A stretch of 64,000 bases of DNA from Macrosoma leucophasiata. Its lineage: Eukaryota > Arthropoda > Insecta > Lepidoptera > Hedylidae. The translations under genes and the position numbers were made by a program. Location of the stretch: assembly GCA_036365455.1 (NCBI GenBank), contig JAWQUS010000027.1, positions 21,068,501 to 21,132,500 on the forward strand. The letters run 5' to 3'. The notes below the pieces were generated by a model. It had not been told where the DNA came from, ran no database searches, and was given only the letters and a program-made list of their open reading frames with translations. Below are positions 1 to 9,911 of the stretch, one piece after another (position 1 is the first letter of the stretch; every line of letters begins with the position of its first letter).

Positions 1-52
1 GACCTCAGGCTTCGCCGTCGTGATTGCGACCACTAAGCCAACGAGGCAGTCA
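1..52 (-). repeat. SINE-A head fragment, diverged
   Basis: Aligns to the tRNA-like head of SINE-A seen in better copies at 46.7 kb and 29.6 kb (gacctcag...accacta..c..cgaggcagt), with many substitutions. It is cut by the window start. Confidence 0.5.
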
Positions 53-530
53 CCCTCCACAATACCCTAAGCCGAGGATCGGACCCGCAGGGGTCTCCCT
101 AGTAAGTTGTATAAAGGAGATGTTGTGAGCTCGGCTCTGGTTCGTACATGTCCTCAAAAAATGGGTAAATTAAGGAAGAATCCGAAAAAAATACAATTAA
201 TTTATTCAAGAATAAATTTTAGAGTACATTTATTTCAAACGATCTTATCATTTTCAACCATGTTCAACATGGCGGCGATACAGCCGACGCTTGGGATAGT
301 ACCTATCTAGATAAAACAAAACTAATGCTATCTGTGTCTTACTATTGCATGACATATTATAAAATAAACAATGTATCGAATCGATCAATATAAAGAAGTT
401 CCGATGAATTTCTTTAAATTGGCAATCGATTAGTATTAAGTTCTCGGTATTAGCACATGAAATCGATTTCGATAGTATTTAGAAAATATTACTTTTTCCT
501 CCAAGTACTATCTATATATCTATCTATATA
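53..530. other. Spacer, no gene recognised
   Basis: AT-rich sequence without a supported coding region; the 67-codon frame at 107 has no recognisable protein. A purine tract followed by TGTTG at 111-125 is repeated in inverse at 2006-2020 on the other side of the mariner. Confidence 0.4.
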
Positions 531-531
531 T

Positions 532-1789
532 TAGGTTGGGGAAAAAGTTTCTTCGCATTTTTTAAGATAATTCAAAACATTTTTTAATACAGTTTATTTA
601 AATTTAACTAAAGTATGTATGTACCATTTTGTTCGATAACCTTTTGCCGTCTTGTAGGTAGGGACATGATCCCATTGCTATAAAAATTTTGGGACTTCTC
701 ATCAAAATACCGCGACAAGTGGATTTGGCAGTCCTCTCGTGATGTTAACCTAACATTGCATAAAGAATTCTGAAGAGACCGAAACAGGTGGAAATCTGAA
801 GGGGCAAGGTCAGGACTATACGGCGGATGCATTAACACCTCCCAGCCAATCTCTCTTAATTTTTGCTGAGTGGCTATAGATGTGTGAGGTCTAGCGTTAT
901 CATGATGAAACACCACACCCCTGCTGTTGATAAATTCCGGCCGCTTTCTCTCAACTTCTTGCTTTAATCTCATCAGTTGTTCGCAGTAGACTTCAGAATC
1001 GATAGTCCTGCCTGGTGGTAATAGCTCATAATAGCACCACACTCACAACATCACCTTATTGCGAGTTAACCCGGGTTTCGCCACAGCCTGACCGGCCTTT
1101 GACCACGACCTTTTTCGCACGTTCTTGTCGTACGTGATCCACTTTTCATCACCAGTTATCAGCTTCTTCAAAAATGATTCGGTTTCATTACGTCGTAATA
1201 AAGAATCACTAATGAGTACACGGTTCATTAGGTTTCTTTCAGTGAGCTCGTAAGGTAACCAAATATCGAGCTTTTTTTTGTACCCAGCTTTTTTCAAATG
1301 TGCCAAAACTGTTTTGTGATCAATTCTCAGTTCTTCAGCTACGTCGTAACTACTGATATGTTGATCTTGCTCCACTTTTTCAAAAATGCCATCCATTTTA
1401 TCCGTAATAGGGCGACCAGAGCGAGGTGCATCTTTGACATCAAAATTTCCGGATTGAAAACGCTTAAACCAAATTTGTGCTACTCTCACAGACACTGCAC
1501 TAGATCCATAAACATCGCAATTTTTTTTCGCGGCTTGCGTTGCATTTTTAGTCTTTTTTGTAGTAAAATTTTAAAATGTATCGAATTTCTTCATTAGATT
1601 CACTCATCTTGACAGTACGAAAAACAAATGAAAATCACACATTTGCCTAATTTGAATTTGGAATTATGTTCTTTAAAATTTTAACTTTCAATGATACCAA
1701 AACCAGCCAGATACAAATACTACAGCCAAAGAGATTTTATTACAAGTTCATAAATACTTTAATGCGAAAAGCCTTTTTCCCCAACCTTA
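532..1789 (-). mobile_element. mariner (Tc1/mariner superfamily) DNA transposon, decayed
   Basis: Terminal inverted repeats are visible: GGTTGGGGAAAAAG starts at 534 and its near-complement CCTTTTTCCCCAACC ends at 1786. TA dinucleotides lie at both edges, the usual target duplication. About 1.26 kb, the normal mariner length. It encloses one broken transposase on the minus strand. End and protein motifs suggest the mellifera/cecropia group of mariners, but the subfamily is not certain. Confidence 0.9.
608..1607 (-). pseudogene. mariner transposase pseudogene
   Basis: A mariner transposase would cut and paste the element at TA sites in the nucleus. The N-terminus (ATG at 1607) reads for about 18 residues and then shifts frame near 1548-1556. 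The paired HTH region follows (AQIWFKRFQSGNFDVKDAPR), then TGDEKWITYD with the first catalytic Asp. An in-frame TGA at 1045-1043 sits just after KVML, where a short deletion has also removed part of the usual CxWWD stretch. The second frame continues with HHDNARPHTS and YSPDLAPSD; the second and third Asp are 34 residues apart (DD34D). All catalytic Asp remain, but one frameshift, one stop and one small deletion make this copy inactive. Confidence 0.93.
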
Positions 1790-2312
1790 CTATCCAAGTA
1801 TAATAAAAAAAAATGAAAATGTCAAAATGACATCGCTCGCCAAATTGGCCATGTTGGTTTTGAGTTGCAATTCTAACTGCAAATAATGTTTTGTAACTGC
1901 AAACAAAGCTAAATAAGTGAAAATATGCAGTAAAAAACGTTTTTATATTGATTTTGCCTGTTAATAATATTGTGTACAAAACGTGGCCGGGGGTGCATTC
2001 TTGCAACATCTCCTTTATTTAGACCGAGAGCCCTATGCGCTCGCCGATTGGCCAGTGAAGTAATCTAGTGCCGTCTCGAAACGAGCCGCCTACTTAAGTC
2101 CAAAAAAGTTCTCGATCGTATGTTTGTGCAATACAAACGAAAAATATCACTATTTTTGCCCTGGACATAATTAGTGTTAAATACGTAACAAAAATGACGA
2201 TCTTCATACAAACTGTCGTGTTCTATTTTAAAACCTTTTACGATTTCATTTTTGAAAAACTAGCCTATATCCATTCCAGGCTCTTGAACTATCTCTATCC
2301 CAAATGGTCACG
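1790..2312. other. Spacer, no gene recognised
   Basis: AT-rich. The 89-codon minus frame at 1740-2009 overlaps the mariner end and has no known motif. An inverse copy of the 111-125 motif (CAACATCTCCTTTAT) lies at 2006-2020 and could be an LTR edge. Confidence 0.35.
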
Positions 2313-2412
2313 AAATGGTAGTTTTCAGCACTAGCGTGTTCCGGTTTTCTGGTCATAGCATTACAACAGAGGTCTTATGGGTGGCAACGCATTTGCATTT
2401 TGACCTTAGTTT
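2313..2412 (+). repeat. SINE-B internal fragment, diverged
   Basis: Shares the order ATGGTAGT..TCAGCACTA, CGTGTTCCGG and CGCAT.TGCATTTTGACCTT with full SINE-B copies; both ends are lost. Confidence 0.65.
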
Positions 2413-2451
2413 CTTATACGGATATCAAGTCTGTATATATCTGTATACTAA

Positions 2452-2594
2452 CCCCCTTATTCATAAACGTATTTTAGCTAAAGTGTTGCTAATGTCTCCT
2501 TTGTCCTTTCTATCCCGCACATTTGACAATGCAACTGACAAAGACAAAGCATTCTATAGCTAAAACGTATCCAATGTACGTTTATGAATAAGGG
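2452..2594 (+). mobile_element. MITE-F copy 1
   Basis: A 143-bp non-coding element with inverted ends: CCCCCTTATTCATAAACGTA at the left, TACGTTTATGAATAAGGG at the right. The core reads TAGCTAAAGTGTTGCTAAT...ACATTTGACAATGCAACTGAC. Two more full copies are at 16180 and 61925, and a half copy is near 7112-7137. The superfamily is not clear. Confidence 0.85.
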
Positions 2595-2606
2595 AAAAAT
2601 CGTAAA

Positions 2607-2950
2607 CGTAACTTCACGCCTGTAATCCCCGAAGGGGTAGGCAGAGGTAAATGCATGCATTCAAGCATACACGCAAACACCCACGACTCGCCGGTTACGT
2701 TTTGGCCCATGTAACAGGTGGCGAACCTGTTGCCATCTCCGGACACAATACCAAACTCTGAGGTACTGGGAAACTTCCAGAAAATGGAAAAATCCCAATA
2801 GAACCCGTATTTACGACCCGGTACGGTCGGGCACTATCAGAGATAAAGGATTTTAAACCGTTATCTCTGATAGTCCCCGACCCGGGAATCGAACCCAGGA
2901 CCCCCCGCGTAGAAGTAGTGGCCTGCCACCACCACGCTACTGAGGCAGTT
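2607..2950 (-). repeat. SINE-A copy, full length
   Basis: Reads on the minus strand from AACTGCCTCAGTAGCG (tRNA-like A-box region) through a B-box-like GGTTCGATTCCCGGG to the 3' end ...GGCGTGAAGTTACG. It is flanked by the 13-bp direct repeat AATAAGGGAAAAA (2587-2599 and 2955-2967), so it inserted into the right edge of MITE-F copy 1. Confidence 0.88.
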
Positions 2951-3165
2951 AGGCAATAAGGGAAAAAAATGAGGGAATTAGGAATAATAAAACACTAGTA
3001 CGTATAATATCTAAATGAGTGTCGTAAAATATGAACATACGATAGCTGGACATACTTTGCGGTCTAGATGTAAGGAAGCTATCTAATTCCGATATTGTTA
3101 AGGAAATTTTATCTCGAGGAAGGAAGCTTTACACACCTCAATATCTAATTCTCTTAAGTAATTTT

Positions 3166-3250
3166 GACTGCCTCAGTAGCCTAGTGGTAGCAGGCCACTA
3201 CTGCTACGCTGGGGTTCCTGGTTCGATCTCTTGGGCCGGGGGCTACCAGA
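3166..3250 (+). repeat. SINE-A head, truncated
   Basis: ACTGCCTCAGTAGCCTAGTGG followed by a degenerate B box (GGTTCGATCTC). Only the tRNA-like 80 bp remain. Confidence 0.75.
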
Positions 3251-3654
3251 ATAACTACATAAAGTAAGTCAGGTTAAATATTAATTCACTCCCGATTTAT
3301 ATTAAAATTTATCCGCTAGAATGTCTAGCACTGGATGAGTTATTGCATACCTCGTAAAATGTTACGTAGGTTTATACTCAGTAGCAAAGATTAATTCTAT
3401 TGTATGGAGTTGCGCATGCGCAGGTATCAGAGCACAACATACCTTCGCGTACAGTCTACATGGACTTTAGTTTGTGCTGTCATGTGTATTAATGTACCTA
3501 CAGTAAGTAGGCAGTATCTATGTATATTTCCATTTGTTAAAAATTTAATATAATTAGAACAATATCGTCGTTGGCGGCGGGACGTGACGACCAAATTAAA
3601 ATTCAAAAAATTATTTAGTATGAGACCCAAAGAAACGAATTTTTCCACCAGTGC
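3251..3654. other. Spacer, no gene recognised
   Basis: Unique-looking AT-rich sequence; short frames here have no recognisable product. Confidence 0.35.
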
Positions 3655-4019
3655 AGTCAGATAACCGAACAATAGCGGTCAAACCATTCCAATGGGGCGA
3701 TGTGTAATAATGCAGCGGTAGCAGCGTACTGCGATGACACAACCACAGTACAAATATGAAAAGTATGGAAACTACGTACAAAACGTCCGAAACGGCACAC
3801 ATACCAGCAGCACCGCGAGAACCGCTTAGGGGCCTCGTCGATGCGCATGTTTGTGTGAGTGTGCCGTTTCAACGTTTTGTACGTAGTTTCCACACTGTTT
3901 ATATTTGTACTGTGACACTACCGTCACAGTACAAATATGATTGTCTGGCGATTATGGCATATCCTCCTTATGGGGAGACTTTTGTCCAGCAGTGGACATC
4001 ATTCGGCTGAAATGATAGG
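3655..4019 (+). repeat. LINE 3'-end-like repeat with internal hairpin
   Basis: Starts with CGAACAATAGCGGTCAA, shared with 7790. Contains inverted arms 3745-3800 and 3859-3913. Ends with GGCGATTATGGCATATCC...TTTTGTCCAGCAGTGGACATC, the type of tail seen at RTE-like LINE 3' ends in insects. No coding frame remains. Confidence 0.6.
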
Positions 4020-4548
4020 AAAAAAATCTATAGCTTTTATATTAAACTTTTCCACTCAAGCACATCACTCAGTATAGGTAAACATTTATATGATTGTTTA
4101 CTTCTAAATTTGATAGTCCAACGCTATTGTCTTTAGGTGGAATTGTTTTGTACACCTTAATTATGTCTGAAAAAGAGTCAAAAGGATCTTAAGCATTCAC
4201 TGTAGACTGCTATTGTTTGCTACTGCGACAAAATAAAAAAATATACATTTGAAGAATCGAGAAACATAAAACATAACGTGAATTCCATATTTTAAAACAG
4301 CTTCCAGCTCTAAATTCCATATTTTTATTCCTATAGAACAATGCAAGCAACTTTTCCCAACAATATTGTCTGAGAAAGGTTATAGGCTATCTATCATTAC
4401 GCTATGACCCTTAGCAGGTACAGTAGTGATCATGTAAGCGAGAACGAAGACGTAGATAATGGTGGATAACTATTACGCACGATATAAGACAGTAAACTTT
4501 TTAAATGCAGGTGAAATCGTTACACGTCGCACAGCAAGTTATAAAATA
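4020..4548. other. Spacer, no gene recognised
   Basis: AT-rich; nothing recognised. Confidence 0.3.
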
Positions 4549-5062
4549 CTAGTGGCCCGCCCCTGCTTCGCGCGGATGCAATGTTACCTACCCTCTCCTA
4601 TTTGTCTTAGCGTGATGATTATAGATATAACCTAAAACCTTCCTCGATATCTTCTATAGTTTAGGCAGCGTACGCAAAATGAGTAACTTTTCTAATTGTT
4701 TTTTTACACCTTGTGTCTGAAAAACCCAAATCTTACGGAACCCTATTTTTCCAAAATAAAATAAAGCCTATGTTACCGTGGATAATGTAGCTTTCGAATA
4801 GTGAAGATATTCCTCGATATCTTTAATAGTTTAAGCAGCGTACGCAAAATAAGTGATTTACCTGGATGATTTTTTACACCTTGTGTCTGAAAAACCCAAA
4901 TATCTTATGGAACCCTATTTTTTTCAAAATAAAATATAGCCTATGTTACCCGTGGATAATATAGCTTTCGAATAGAAAATAATTTTTAAAATCGGTCCAG
5001 TAGTTATTGAACCTATTCAAAACAAACAAACAAACAAAAAAATATTACCTTATTGGTTTAGA
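4549..5062 (-). mobile_element. Non-autonomous Helitron with internal tandem duplication
   Basis: On the minus strand it begins A|TCTAAACC at 5062 and ends CGGGCCACTAG|T at 4549, the Helitron signature (5' TC, 3' CTAG, inserted between A and T). It is 514 bp with no Rep/helicase. A segment of about 165-170 bp is present twice in direct order (about 4645-4806 and 4810-4974), each copy holding the phrases TTCCTCGATATCTT and CACCTTGTGTCTGAAAAACC. Confidence 0.85.
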
Positions 5063-5340
5063 TAAACCTAAAAAAAACCTAATGGATTCTTTATTATAGA
5101 AACTAGATGTTAAATTTCAGATATGTATGAAACAAAGTCTCCAGCCGCGTTTGTTTGTTCGCGATAATCGCGATAAATTCAAAGACTACATTACGGATTT
5201 TCATGCGGTTTTTACCCATAGATAGAATATTTTACGAGGAAAGTTTGTATATTTGTTAAAGTTTTGTGTAAATCGATACACCTACGTTGGAGATCGATAT
5301 TTTACTGGTGGGAGTAAGGTTTTTTTTTCGATTGGATTAT
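5063..5340. other. Spacer, no gene recognised
   Basis: AT-rich; nothing recognised. Confidence 0.3.
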
Positions 5341-5440
5341 GTATTTATTTATTTATTTATTTATTCTTTATTGTTACAAAATAATTGACAAATTATGTAA
5401 CAAATGGCGGACTTAATGCTAAAAGCATTCTCTACCAGTT
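5341..5440 (-). repeat. LINE 3' tail with TTTA microsatellite
   Basis: A (TTTA)n run at 5341-5366 is followed by TGTAACAAATGGCGGACTTAATGC and AAAGCATTCTCTACCAG. Its reverse complement matches the tail at 10690-10740 (CTGGTAGAGAATGCTTTC), so this is the 3' end of a LINE on the minus strand. Confidence 0.65.
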
Positions 5441-5841
5441 ATGATATGTATTGGAGATGTCGGTCCCCATCTCCATGTCGCCGAGGTGCTGGCACTCTAC
5501 CTAATATTTTGTCGTAGTAAGTTTAAAATGAATAATAAATTTTTCGTATCTTTTCAGGTAAGTCCGAGATCCTGTGGCTACGTTGGTGAGTGTATGAATA
5601 TAATAAAAGGCGAGATTTTATTATTACAGGATTCATTTTAAAATTGAATCGTATTATGATCATTTACACACTAAACATATCGGTTATATTCATGTTTAGT
5701 AAGTATTTATTTTAAAGGGAATCAAAACCTACAGCTTTCAACCTACCCGTGAACTCAAAATATCGAAATTTTGTACAAAGCAACGCCTTATAGCACAGAT
5801 AAAGGAAAAATTGCGAAAACGGTAAATTATTAGTTACATCA
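5441..5841. other. Spacer, no gene recognised
   Basis: Contains a 66-codon frame (5441-5641) with no recognisable domain; not called as a gene. Confidence 0.35.
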
Positions 5842-6154
5842 TCTATACAAATAAATAAAATTAAAGTGTCTGTTTGTAATATAAAAATAACCGCTTTTTA
5901 CTAAATGCATATGTATGTATACACGGTACATATACCAAAACATTTTTTTTTACAATTTTTGTCTGTTTGTCTGTCTGTTTGGCGGGGCTAATCTTAGGAA
6001 CGGCAGGACCGATTTTGACGGGACTTTCACAGGCAGATAGCTGATGAAATAAGGAGTAACTTAAGCTACTTTTATACTAGCTGCGCCGACGACTTCGTCC
6101 GGGTAGATGAACAATCATAAATTCTCACGCGGGCGAAGTCGCGGGCACAGCTAG
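5842..6154 (+). mobile_element. Non-autonomous Helitron, terminal-palindrome family, copy 1
   Basis: A|TCTATACAAATAAATAAAAT at the left and GCGGGCACAGCTAG|T at the right. The last 80 bp are a long imperfect palindrome: CTAGCTGCGCCGACGACTTCG near 6077 is answered by CGAAGTCGCGGGCACAGCTAG. Relatives are at 37025 (minus) and 38518 (plus). Confidence 0.88.
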
Positions 6155-6406
6155 TATTATAATAAAATATTTTTATATTAGGTTTGTACGGAAACTGCCG
6201 TTCGCGAGTCCGACTCACACTTGATTCTTTATACTTTAGTCGACAGTGCTGCCAAGCTTAGAGGCGTCGGATTAAGGAACTACATACGTTGATCGTATAC
6301 TGATACTCGTGCGTTCAAACCTTTCACTTTCGGTTTTTTTTCGTCAAGCGGTCATTGTTTGAATTCGTGACTTCGTCAATAGATGGCAGTTATGATGATA
6401 GTAGAC
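6155..6406. other. Spacer with a possible Repeat-K edge
   Basis: GTACGGAAACTGCCG..CGCGAGTCCGACTC at 6185-6220 resembles the edge of the Repeat-K group; the rest is unassigned. Confidence 0.35.
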
Positions 6407-6666
6407 TGTTGGTAGAACTCCAGTGACGGAGCTCGCGGGCGTAGGCACCACAGCATACTTGCCGCTAAATGGTAGTGTTCAGCACTATCGGCCTAAAGTA
6501 CGGCCCTGTAATTTCCGGCACAGAGGCATAACACCAGACCTCGGGAGTGGTATCGCATCTGCATTTGACCTTGGTCTTTGTGTGGGTGTCTATAGGTCGC
6601 AGTCATCATTTAACATCAATGTGAACTCTATGCTTGTTTGCCTTTTACATTACAGAATAAAAAAAC
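6407..6666 (+). repeat. SINE-B copy, nearly full length
   Basis: From TGTTGGTAGAACTCCAGTGACGG to TTTACATTACAGAATAAAAAA. The stretch between CACCGCATTACC and ACTTGCCGC is shortened relative to other copies. Confidence 0.85.
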
Positions 6667-6933
6667 TAAGATTTTCGTAATTAAAAAAATAATTGAATTA
6701 AATAGTCTTCTTGCAATTCTTTATTTACTTCTCCGAAGCGAATACACACATAGTTAATATTTGCAAAATTTATTAAGCAAGTTTCCAAAGTAATTCAAAA
6801 GTTTGGTGGTACACAAACATTATCAGTGCTCATGGCTTACTAATGTACTTATCTCCCGCCAAATAGCAGTTCAGTTTTGCTGTATTCCGATGAAAACTCA
6901 TGTGTATTTGGATCTTAGGTTTTTAGAACTTCC

Positions 6934-7091
6934 GCTACTACGCTGAGGTCCTGGGTTCGATTCCCGGATAGGGGGTTATCAGAGATAAAGGACTATACAC
7001 CACTATCCCTGATAACCCCCTACCCGGGAATCGAACCCAGGACCTCAGCGTAGTAGTAGTGGCCTGCTACCACTAGGCTACCGAGACAGTT
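6934..7091 (-). repeat. SINE-A head arranged as a near-perfect palindrome
   Basis: Arms 6935-6987 and 7004-7056 are reverse complements over 53 bp with two mismatches, around a 16-bp spacer. Each arm carries the B-box-like GGTTCGATTCCCGG. The right arm continues into the normal head (GGCCTGCTACCACTAGGC), the left arm does not. A half MITE-F end follows at 7112-7137. Confidence 0.85.
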
Positions 7092-7375
7092 ATATGTACC
7101 TATCAGTATCTAATGTACGTTTATGAATAAAGGGGTTAGAGTTTATTTACCTTATAATTTAAACCTATTAATTGTATTGAAAGACCTATATAGGTATGTA
7201 GTTCCACAGATATTTATGCCAAGCACTGCGTGAGTAACGCAACGGGTGAATGACATTCACGGTAAGGGGAGAGTAGGGCTGAACAGTCATGCTCATTATT
7301 CATAGTTTTTCTAAATTATTTTTATTTTCCCGTGTATAATAAACTCAAGTTATTATTTCAAATTAAACGTGACTT

Positions 7376-7491
7376 TTGACAAATCGGGCAGGACTTCAGT
7401 AGCTCAATTGGAAGAGCGGCTGGACTAGATTCCCAGTAGGCCGCGAGTTCGAGTCTCGCCTGAAGTCAAATTTTTCTTTCCATTTTTCTTT
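7376..7491 (+). repeat. Repeat-D copy 1 with tRNA-like cloverleaf
   Basis: Positions 7393-7466 fold like a tRNA. The 7-bp acceptor pairs ACTTCAG with CTGAAGT. The D arm is GCTC/GAGC and the T arm GCGAG-TTCGAGT-CTCGC. A- and B-box-like sequences are present. The anticodon arm is irregular (CTGG/CCAG with a 9-nt loop) and no CCA is encoded, so this is not called a tRNA gene. Flanks AAATCGGGCAGG and TTTTTCTTTCCATTTTTC recur in the other copies. Confidence 0.8.
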
Positions 7492-7518
7492 AAATGAACG
7501 TGACGTTTTGGTCACTTT

Positions 7519-7640
7519 TCAGCTTCCGTGGTCTTTGGCAGACTGAAGTGACATTTAATTTTGTCTGATAGCAGTTTGAAAAAGCTACCTCCATCTATTT
7601 CGTGAACGTCTTGCGTAGCGTTTAGGATTAACACAAAAAT
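7519..7640 (+). repeat. Repeat-O fragment
   Basis: Shares CTTCCGTGGTCT..GGCAGACTGA, TAGCAGTTTGAAAAAG and CTACCTCCATCTATTTCG with copies at 49.8 kb and 53.4 kb. Confidence 0.65.
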
Positions 7641-7789
7641 TACTCATTGTATCTTGAGGTCTTACAGACTGTTGAGGTTGGGCTTTATTTTTACTGAGTA
7701 TTATATTCCAAGTTGGTGACAATTGCCAATCTTCTCTATTGAAATTTCTTCTTCTACTGGACAAGAAATCTACTAGTGCAATCTGTTTC

Positions 7790-7985
7790 AAACGAACAAT
7801 AGCGGTCAAGTCATTCTCTATTAGTAATAGATAGTAAGTGCAATAACGCAAGATGGGCAACAGTGTCCTGTGATAAAACTACCATAACTGCGATCGCACA
7901 TTCGAATGCTAAGTGTAGCGATTATGGCTTATCCCCCTTAAATAGGTTATGGTACAGCAGTTTTATGCTGATATGTTCTTTAATG
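7790..7985 (+). repeat. LINE 3'-end-like repeat, second copy
   Basis: Begins CGAACAATAGCGGTCAA and ends GCGATTATGGCTTATCCCCC..., as at 3655-4019, but lacks that copy's inverted insert. Confidence 0.6.
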
Positions 7986-7998
7986 ACATTAAAATAAA

Positions 7999-8281
7999 TC
8001 TATATATATAAAAATCAATTGCTGTTAATTAGTCTCGCTAAAACTTGCGAAACGGCTGGATCGATTTGGTTAATTTTAGTTTCGAATTATTTCTGAAAGC
8101 CCAGGAAAAGTTTAAACGGTACGAGAATATGAAGAAATTGAAGGGAAATAGTAAAAACCACAATTTCATTTTCCAATACAAATAATGCGTATACTCAAAT
8201 ATATATCAAACTCAAGTATATATCAAACTTTTGACACTTTATTTCATTGTGAGGCAATACAAAGTTTGATGGGACAGCTAG
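7999..8281 (+). mobile_element. Non-autonomous Helitron, 283 bp
   Basis: A|TCTATATATATAAAAATC at the left and GTTTGATGGGACAGCTAG|T at the right. No coding capacity. Confidence 0.88.
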
Positions 8282-8465
8282 TATTATAATAATAAGGTTT
8301 GTTTGCTTGAAAGCGCTGATCTCAGGAATTAAAGGACCAAATTGTTTTTTTTTTTAATGTAAGATAGTCCATTTACCAAGGAAGGCTATAGGCTATAATG
8401 TGTGATATAGGTAGCCTAGCAGTGAATAATAATTGCACCCGTGCAAAGACGGGGCGTGCCTCTAG
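8282..8465 (+). mobile_element. Non-autonomous Helitron, 3' part
   Basis: Lies directly behind the preceding Helitron. Shares ATGTAAGATAGTCCATTTA with copies at 11.7 and 49.5 kb and ends GGGGCGTGCCTCTAG|T. The 5' end is not recognisable, so it may be truncated. Confidence 0.7.
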
Positions 8466-8770
8466 TAAACAATAAAATAAATGTGGTTAGGAACAAAAAC
8501 AAAATCTGAACCAAATTATTAAGAAGGACACTAATGTAGTGATGACACTGTAAAACTAGACAGTTATATATGGACTGTCAATATGCCCTTGACATTAAAG
8601 AAGTAACCTTAAACTCTGGAATAGTTAATAACACTTTAGAAACTAAAATATTCAAGAATGCAAATTTGACATTTAAAAAGAGAATACTTTTTCATTGGTA
8701 TTGGATGTTAAGAGTGAGGGAGAGGGAGAGAGTACAACGGTAAAATTCTCACAAATAAATAATAGTAGTA
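8466..8770. other. Spacer, no gene recognised
   Basis: AT-rich; nothing recognised. Confidence 0.3.
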
Positions 8771-8971
8771 ATAAATAAAATACGCTTTACACTCACAGTC
8801 CCACACTAGGTATAAACCTGTGTTGTAGGTGACGTTGTACGCATACAATACATACACAAACACCCAGACCAGAAACAAATATCTGTAAGCCATACAGATG
8901 TTTGTCCAGGTGCGGAGATCGAGCCTGCGGCCCTTTGAATCAAACGGTCATCTCTTACCGCTGGACTAACT
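8771..8971 (-). repeat. SINE-C copy, diverged
   Basis: Reverse complement carries the tRNA-like head (GGTTCGATCCCCGC-like, here degenerate), then ACAAA.ATCTGTATGGC, GGGTGTTTGTGTATG and GAGTGTAAAGCGTATTTTA. Confidence 0.8.
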
Positions 8972-9344
8972 AAAAAATAATTATTGGGTTATATATATAC
9001 ATCACGTTATATATAACATCACGGTACGACCAAAAACAGTGGAGAAATAAAATTAGTTCTGACTAGCAGCTGTCTTACTACAAATGAAAAGTATGAACGT
9101 TTGTTTGTTGCTCGTCAATCGCGCTAAACTGCTCCACGAATTTCGATGAAATTGCATACACAGTTACAGTATTTGTCAATCTTGTGCGGAGACATGGGGG
9201 GGTCCAACACGTAGAGGCCTTTTAGATAATTTTGATCTAATTTGTAATGAGTTATAATGAGTTATATTCGGTGGGGTCTCTCTGACTGCATCAATAGTTA
9301 ATGCACATCAACACAGATACATATACAATTATACATAGGATGTT
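8972..9344. other. Spacer, no gene recognised
   Basis: Contains a short TATATA-rich inverted stretch at 8990-9020; no gene seen. Confidence 0.3.
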
Positions 9345-9424
9345 GTTGTATGCATGTATGCTTGAATGCATACATTTACCTCTGCCTACCCCTTCGGAGA
9401 TTACAGCCGTAAAGTTACGTTTAC
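9345..9424 (+). repeat. SINE-A 3' tail, truncated
   Basis: Only the tail remains: GCATGTATGCTTGAATGCAT, TTTACCTCTGCCTACCCC, then ...TAAAGTTACG. Confidence 0.75.
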
Positions 9425-9911
9425 GTTTTACATAGGGCACTTTTTTCTTTAGGTATTTTTAAATACACGCGAACGAAGTCAATCGCAAAAGATAGTTATT
9501 CATATTTCTGTTTATGAATCAATTCGAAAAGCACTGACGTATTATCACTCTCGATTTTAATATAACAATGTCTACATTACCTCGAAGAACCTGTATCAAG
9601 TCGACGCCACACTCTCGATTTCAGTCGATTCCAACTCGATGTGTCACTTCGATTTCATTCGCGATCACGATACTGTGTTTGCCCAGTCCACTCTTACTTT
9701 CTTCGTCACTGTACGATGCACCGCGAAGTGGGTTATCGGGTCAGTGTGTTTGTTTATTACGTGTGTGGAAACTTGGAATGTTGGGCATGTGGGTTTTCTT
9801 AGCTTTTCTAATTTATAATTATGTTTGTTTGTTAATATTTATTGATGATAATTGATTTTGTGTTTGATAATTAATGATGTAGATTGTGTTATAGCGTGGA
9901 CCGAAATATAC
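9425..9911. other. Spacer with an orphan frame
   Basis: A 95-codon plus frame (9568-9855) lacks any known domain, and its second half is Leu/Val-rich because of T-rich sequence. It is not supported as a gene. Confidence 0.35.

Noticed and set aside
3611..4010. Several overlapping 63-84 codon frames on both strands
   Set aside because: They arise from the hairpin at 3745-3913, which gives similar peptides on both strands.
7393..7466. tRNA gene
   Set aside because: Stems are good, but the anticodon arm is irregular and the same unit with its flanks occurs at least four times, so it is a repeat with a tRNA-like module.
9568..9855. 95-codon frame as a secreted or membrane protein
   Set aside because: The hydrophobic end reflects T-rich sequence; no N-terminal signal, domain or splice sites.
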